The notes below the pieces were generated by a model. It saw nothing but the letters and a program-made list of their open reading frames with translations. It did no database searches and was not told the origin of the DNA. A program made the translations under genes and the position numbers. A stretch of 64,000 bases of DNA, from assembly GCA_016125455.1 (NCBI GenBank), contig WGLS01000019.1, positions 40,369 through 104,368 of the forward strand, read 5' to 3'. The number at the start of each line of letters is the position of its first letter. Within the stretch, counting starts at the first letter, position 1. Positions 60,519-64,000 of the stretch are shown piece after piece. This stretch comes from Alphaproteobacteria bacterium (GTDB taxonomy: Bacteria; Pseudomonadota; Alphaproteobacteria; Caulobacterales; Parvularculaceae).

Positions 60519-60977
60519 ATGGCGGAAGTCCTGTTCTACCATCTGGAGCGCGCGCGGCTCGAGACCGTGCTGCCGGAGCTGCTCGAGAAATCGTTGCAGC
60601 GCGGCTGGAAGGCGGTGGTGCGCGCAGGCGCGGCGGAGACCGTCGCCTGGCTCGACGAGAAGCTCTGGACATTCAGGGACGACAGTTTTCTTCCCCATTC
60701 GGCCGACCCTGATCCGAAGACCGCCGCGCGCCAGCCGATCTGGATCACTACGGGCGCCGATCGTCCAAACACGGCGGAAATCCTGTTCGTCGTCGACGGC
60801 GCACGCCTCGACATGGGCGAGATACCGGACTTCGCCCGGTGCGTGTTGATTTTCGATGGCGCCGACGAAGCGGCCATCGGCGCGGCGCGCGCGCTGTGGA
60901 AAGACATCCGCGGCGCCGGCCACGCGGCGACATACTGGCGCCAGGGCGATGCCGGACGGTGGGAAAAACAGGCGTGA
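60519..60977 (+). CDS. holC: DNA polymerase III chi subunit
   Basis: This is a 152-residue protein with the HolC pattern: EVLFYHLERARLETVLPELLEKSLQRGWKAVVRAG, then WTFRDDSFLPHSADPDPKTAARQPIWITTG, then EILFVVDGARLD and CVLIFDGADEAAI. HolC links single-stranded DNA-binding protein to the polymerase clamp loader. In many alphaproteobacteria it lies just after pepA; here about 10.6 kb of accessory and metabolic genes separate them. ATG 60519 is used; the 12-residue extension to 60483 is unlikely. Confidence 0.92.
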   Translation: MAEVLFYHLERARLETVLPELLEKSLQRGWKAVVRAGAAETVAWLDEKLWTFRDDSFLPHSADPDPKTAARQPIWITTGADRPNTAEILFVVDGARLDMGEIPDFARCVLIFDGADEAAIGAARALWKDIRGAGHAATYWRQGDAGRWEKQA

Positions 60978-61092
60978 CGCGCGAGGACGACGTTCGGCGG
61001 TCCGGCGCCTATATATTGATCCGACGTCTTGATATTGATCCGGCGACGGTGCGATGCGTCGACTGCGGCGGCCAGGCCGAGCGCTCCCGACA

Positions 61093-61974
61093 TCAGTCGG
61101 GCGTGCATGAGAGGGTCAGCCGGAACGGGCCGTCCGCCGGCGCCGCCGCGGGCAGGGAAATCTCGCGCAGCTGGATCGTCTGTCCACCAATGAACCGCCG
61201 CCGCCCGCCATCGGCGCCGCGCCACGCGCGGGCCTCGCCAGAGTTCTCAGCCGTTTCCGCATAGAACTGATGAAGCCGCGACGTCGATCTTTCAGGCCAG
61301 TGCGCGGACATGCCCGGCGCAACGGTCAGAAAACCGATCGCCTGGTCGGACCCCGCCATCGGAGCTGCCGCCTCGACATAAACCGATACGGCTGTCGCGC
61401 AATCGTTCCTGACCTCGACCGCCCGGCCGATGACGAACAGCTCGCCCACGGCGTCTCCGAATGCGTCCGCCTCGCGCTCCATCCATGCCTTGTCGGCGGC
61501 GTAGGCGGCGCTCGCGCAATAGCCGTCGCCTGATGCCGCCTTGCCCTCTTGATGCTGAAGATAATGCGTCATCTCATGGGCGAGCGTCGCGTTAAGGACG
61601 AGGCGCTGGGCCGGGTCTGCATACTTCACGTCGAGAAGAATGACATCATCCGCGCAGGACGTCGTCGCCACTGGGCCGCCCGCGACGCGCAACGGACAAA
61701 AGCCGATCTTCACGCCCTCGAACGCGTCCCGATCAAATACGCCAAGGTTCGTCAGCGCGAGGACGGCGCCGGCGATCTCCGGGTCATAGGCGCCGGACGC
61801 GGCGGCGCGGGCGTCGCACTCGGCGAGGAATGCCGGCGCCAGCGCGTCTGCCGGAAGGGCCTCCGCGAGCGCTTGCGCGCGCGCGATCGGCGAGGCGGAC
61901 AAGGCAAGCAAGGCCAGCGCGACGGCGATCCAGTTCCGGGTACGGACGCATTCGATGACGCGGCGCAGGATCAT
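61093..61974 (-). CDS. Secreted HExxH metallopeptidase-like protein, last gene of paralogue operon
   Basis: This is a 293-residue protein with a signal sequence (ILRRVIECVRTRNWIAVALALLALSASPIARAQA). The zinc motif is LAHEMTHYLQHQEG (His133, Glu134, His137), followed about 30 residues on by WMEREADAFGDAVGE, which supplies a third Glu/Asp ligand as in DUF4157-like gluzincins. Cysteines in GFCPL, TSCADD, DGYCASA and RNDCATA suggest disulfides. Its first 20 residues are nearly the same as those of the membrane protein starting at 63475, although the rest is unrelated. ATG 61974 overlaps the upstream stop by four bases. Confidence 0.75.
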   Translation of the reverse strand: MILRRVIECVRTRNWIAVALALLALSASPIARAQALAEALPADALAPAFLAECDARAAASGAYDPEIAGAVLALTNLGVFDRDAFEGVKIGFCPLRVAGGPVATTSCADDVILLDVKYADPAQRLVLNATLAHEMTHYLQHQEGKAASGDGYCASAAYAADKAWMEREADAFGDAVGELFVIGRAVEVRNDCATAVSVYVEAAAPMAGSDQAIGFLTVAPGMSAHWPERSTSRLHQFYAETAENSGEARAWRGADGGRRRFIGGQTIQLREISLPAAAPADGPFRLTLSCTPD

Positions 61975-62741
61975 TTTGCGGCCTCCAGATAATCCTCCAG
62001 TTGCGATTGCAGCGCCTGCGCGCGCCGGTCAGCGCTTTCGATATCCCCGAAATGGAATATCGAGAAGGTCGCCAGAATTCGAATGGTCGCCGCGAGTTCC
62101 GGATCGCCGGACACCAGTTGGAAGTAGTCATCCGGCCGCACAGGAAGATAGGGCGCAAGCCCATGTCTCGCGCCGACCCTCATGGCGTCTGCGCGGATTG
62201 AGATCAGCTTGTCATTCTGGCTGGCGACGCTTTCGGTGAGATTGCGATACACCTGAATCGCCTTCACCAGACTTCTGTCGCGAATGATGCTGATTTCCCC
62301 CGAGCCGACAATGGCGTCATAGGTCGATGTGCTCGGCGTCGGGAAATATCCGACCACGACGCTGGTCCACAGGTTCTTGGTTTCCAGCTCCGCCTGTCCG
62401 GCCAGGTCGAGGATGTCCGTGTCATAATCAACAATGTCGGAATTCGGCAGGTCGTAGTCAAAACTGATTGAGGGCAGGCCAGCTTTTTCAAGGGAGATGC
62501 GGGCTGCTGCGACCCGTTGCGCGCCAAGCGCCATCGCGTTTCCATATTGCGTCCTGTCGATCTCGAGATCCGCCAGCATGTCGGCGACAATCTGCATTTC
62601 GCGCGACTTGTCGGCGCGCTGATTGCTCCACTGCTGGACCTGCAGGCCGAGAAACACGCCGAGCACGACGATCATCGTCTCGACGAAGACCGTGAACCAG
62701 TCCTGCCGGCGGAAGGCGGCGGCGAGACGGCGCAGGATCAT
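61971..62741 (-). CDS. Single-pass membrane protein, DUF6090-like paralogue
   Basis: This is a 256-residue protein. It opens with a basic/aromatic start MILRRLAAAFRRQDWF, one membrane helix VETMIVVLGVFLGLQVQQW ending in the QxxxW-SNQR motif, then a long helical extracytoplasmic part. TYDAIVGSGEISIIRDRSLVKAIQVY is the family block (a STxDxLxxSGxxxLIxNxxL pattern). The GIxxxxQxxxWNxxR helix end resembles DUF6090. The function is unknown. It overlaps the neighbours on both sides by four bases (ATGA), so the operon is tightly coupled. Confidence 0.7.
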   Translation of the reverse strand: MILRRLAAAFRRQDWFTVFVETMIVVLGVFLGLQVQQWSNQRADKSREMQIVADMLADLEIDRTQYGNAMALGAQRVAAARISLEKAGLPSISFDYDLPNSDIVDYDTDILDLAGQAELETKNLWTSVVVGYFPTPSTSTYDAIVGSGEISIIRDRSLVKAIQVYRNLTESVASQNDKLISIRADAMRVGARHGLAPYLPVRPDDYFQLVSGDPELAATIRILATFSIFHFGDIESADRRAQALQSQLEDYLEAAK

Positions 62742-63475
62742 CGTGCAAGTTCCTCCGCAACGAGCGTTTCGATGTCGCGCGCGAGCGTCAGCTGGATCCT
62801 CAGAATCTCGTAATGATTGGCCTTCGCCCCGAGGATGAGCTTCAGTCCGGCTTCGACGCTTTCATCCGTCGTCAGTTTATCGATATTGAAATCTGTAATC
62901 ACATAGGTTTCGGAAACCGGATTCGAGAAATCGACCCGGGCGTCGAACGACGGCGCGATGCTTTGATAACCCAACAGCAATTCCTGCCAGCCGCCGCGCC
63001 AGACGTCACGGGCGATTGTCGCGAACTCGTCATAGGCGAAGAGGGCGTCGCGCAGGTCCTCATTTCGCAGTAGCGTCAGTTCGCCATTCGAGATCATTTG
63101 CCGGAAGGCCGCTGGCGAGCCCGACGGAACGCGGCCGGCGCGCAAGTTTCGCAGGGCCTGCCGGATCTGATCCGGATCATGATATTCCAGTATGCCTGCG
63201 TTCGCCGTCTGCGCCAGGGAGATCAGAAACGCCGTGCTTTCGCTGCTTTGCCTCGCCACCTCGATCCCGGTCTCCAACCGGTCGAGAATGACTGTCATTT
63301 CTGAGTCCAGACGCGTCAGATAAACCCGCTCCTTGGCGAGGTTTTGCCGCGCCCCGTTCCACTCGGTGATCTGGAACGCAATCAGAATGCCGGCGACGAC
63401 GATGACAAAGTCGAGCGCGACGGCGGTCCAGTTCTGGGTGCGGACATGTTCCATGACGCGGCGCAAAAGCATCAT
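62738..63475 (-). CDS. Single-pass membrane protein, DUF6090-like paralogue
   Basis: This is a 245-residue protein with start MMLLRRVMEHVRTQNWTAVAL, membrane helix DFVIVVAGILIAFQITEW followed by NGARQNLAKERVYL. It has a mostly helical extracytoplasmic domain with AFRQMISNGELTLLRNEDLRDALFAYDEFA, the same block as in its neighbours. It is a paralogue of the genes at 61971 and 63472, diverged apart from these two regions. ATG 63475 overlaps the TGA of the truncated gene upstream. Function unknown; topology inferred as N-in with the large domain in the periplasm. Confidence 0.7.
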   Translation of the reverse strand: MMLLRRVMEHVRTQNWTAVALDFVIVVAGILIAFQITEWNGARQNLAKERVYLTRLDSEMTVILDRLETGIEVARQSSESTAFLISLAQTANAGILEYHDPDQIRQALRNLRAGRVPSGSPAAFRQMISNGELTLLRNEDLRDALFAYDEFATIARDVWRGGWQELLLGYQSIAPSFDARVDFSNPVSETYVITDFNIDKLTTDESVEAGLKLILGAKANHYEILRIQLTLARDIETLVAEELAR

Positions 63476-63860
63476 CGGTCCTTGATTTCCGCTTGGACAG
63501 CGGCAAGCAGCGTCTCTGCGTCTGCTTCAATGCGGTCGAGACGGCTATATTGCCAGTGGGCGAGAAAGCCCGCCATTTTGACGAAGCCAAGAAAAGCTTT
63601 GTCCGACTTCGCCCGATCAATCGTCTCCTCAAGGCTCGCCCGGTCCGTCATGCCGACGCCGTTGTCGCGCGCCCAGTCGAGCATGCCTTTCGCTTGCGTC
63701 AGGCCGATATCGTCGTCGCCGCGCTGGCGGTCGACGCGGTCGTAATAGGCGGTCAGGTCTTTCACCAGCGCCCGATTGGAAATAACGCCGATTTTGCCGG
63801 TCTGGACCAACTCGTCAAAAGTGCTGGTGGCGCTGACCATGAAGAAATAGGAAGTAAGAT
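63472..63860 (-). pseudogene. DUF6090-like paralogue truncated at its 5' end by an IS630-type element
   Basis: About 125 codons of the C-terminal half remain. They include the family block STFDELVQTGKIGVISNRALVKDLTAYYDRV and a C-terminal FVKMAGFLAHWQYSRLDRIEADAETLLAAVQ. The LRR-QNW leader and membrane helix seen in its two neighbours are missing; in their place the frame runs into the IS end. An open frame to 63963 exists only because it reads out of frame through the transposase 3' end. The stop overlaps the next gene by four bases, so it was the earlier first or internal gene of the operon. Confidence 0.8.
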
Positions 63861-64000
63861 TAGAGCGGATTCCATTCAATCTGCATCGTATCCGCAAGCG
63901 GCGAAGTAGTTGGCGCATTCGTTGGGGCTGAACAGGCTGACGAGGTGTCCGATGGTGTTCCACAGGGCATCTACGGTGCGTTCGGCAGCTTTTCGCAGGA
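63861..64000 (-). mobile_element. IS630-family insertion sequence, 3' end (continues beyond window)
   Basis: A transposase C terminus ends 15 bases from a boundary at a TA dinucleotide (63861-63862), the target duplicated by IS630-family elements. The presumed terminal inverted repeat begins around AGAGCGGATTCCATTC. The other end lies outside the window, so the repeat cannot be checked. Confidence 0.7.
63876..64000 (-). CDS. IS630-family transposase, C-terminal 40 residues
   Basis: Read on the minus strand from 63998, the frame gives LRKAAERTVDALWNTIGHLV followed by SLFSPNECANYFAACGYDAD and a TGA. That matches the usual C-terminal end of IS630/Tc1-like DDE transposases (ERTVDALWxxIGxLLxxFxPxECxNYFxxxGY). 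The catalytic residues lie outside the window. This frame is too short for an ORF list, and a different longer frame overlaps it. Confidence 0.85.
   Translation of the reverse strand, partial: LRKAAERTVDALWNTIGHLVSLFSPNECANYFAACGYDAD

Noticed and set aside
63472..63963. A 163-residue intact gene starting MEHHRTPRQP
   Set aside because: The first 35-40 residues come from the transposase 3' end read in the wrong frame. The correct frame gives an IS630 C terminus, so this is a truncated gene.

Overview
The window is high-GC bacterial chromosome from an alphaproteobacterium. The main evidence is gene order: mutS-glnD-murJ-trpS, lptF-lptG-lptD-surA-pdxA-rsmA, and J-domain gene-cobS next to bolA. 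Supporting evidence is a CC0125/CC1285-type lipoprotein, a bdhA-patatin pair, and a SoxR whose only visible operator lies in its own divergent promoter. A Parvularculaceae- or Hyphomonadaceae-like organism is plausible, but the sequence alone does not fix the family. I recognised no rRNA, tRNA, CRISPR array or prophage.

Layout. 0-5.5 kb: the 2-oxoglutarate dehydrogenase genes sucA (3' part), sucB (two lipoyl domains) and lpdA, with a GT25 glycosyltransferase on the opposite strand between sucB and lpdA. 5.5-12.2 kb: a SoxR regulon in miniature (perfect SoxR box, small ORF, VOC protein), small membrane proteins, a POT peptide transporter, PduO-type adenosyltransferase, a SprA-like protein and a strongly expressed-looking OmpA porin. 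12.4-16.1 kb: TetR regulator, bifunctional penicillin-binding protein, YgjP metallopeptidase. 16.4-24.6 kb: mutS, glnD (with a degenerate HD domain), murJ, trpS. 24.6-32 kb: patatin/bdhA, TPR protein, dienelactone hydrolase, pyruvate kinase, two small envelope proteins, nitronate monooxygenase. 32.5-39.5 kb: a secreted subtilase with unusual catalytic residues, cobS, J-domain protein, bolA, a lipoprotein and a Sel1-repeat protein.

39.6-48.1 kb is one envelope-biogenesis block on the minus strand (lptF, lptG, lptD, surA, pdxA, rsmA). It is followed by pepA, a large hydrolase-transmembrane-FGE-like fusion, a DUF1499 lipoprotein, an acyltransferase divergent from a membrane LytTR regulator, an acyl-CoA dehydrogenase, an AbrB/Doc toxin-antitoxin module with an iterated operator, an SDR, a sulfotransferase and holC. 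The last 3 kb is an accessory operon of overlapping membrane-protein paralogues ending in a secreted metallopeptidase. Its first gene is cut by an IS630-type element that runs off the window.

Most of the window is housekeeping. The parts most likely to hold undescribed biology are the hydrolase/FGE-like fusion (50.1-52.6 kb), the paralogue operon (61.1-63.9 kb), the GlnD that has lost its uridylyl-removing residues, the subtilase with a sedolisin-like residue pattern, and the dispersed CATCCTGA-type palindromic repeats near 37.9, 50.0 and 57.4 kb.
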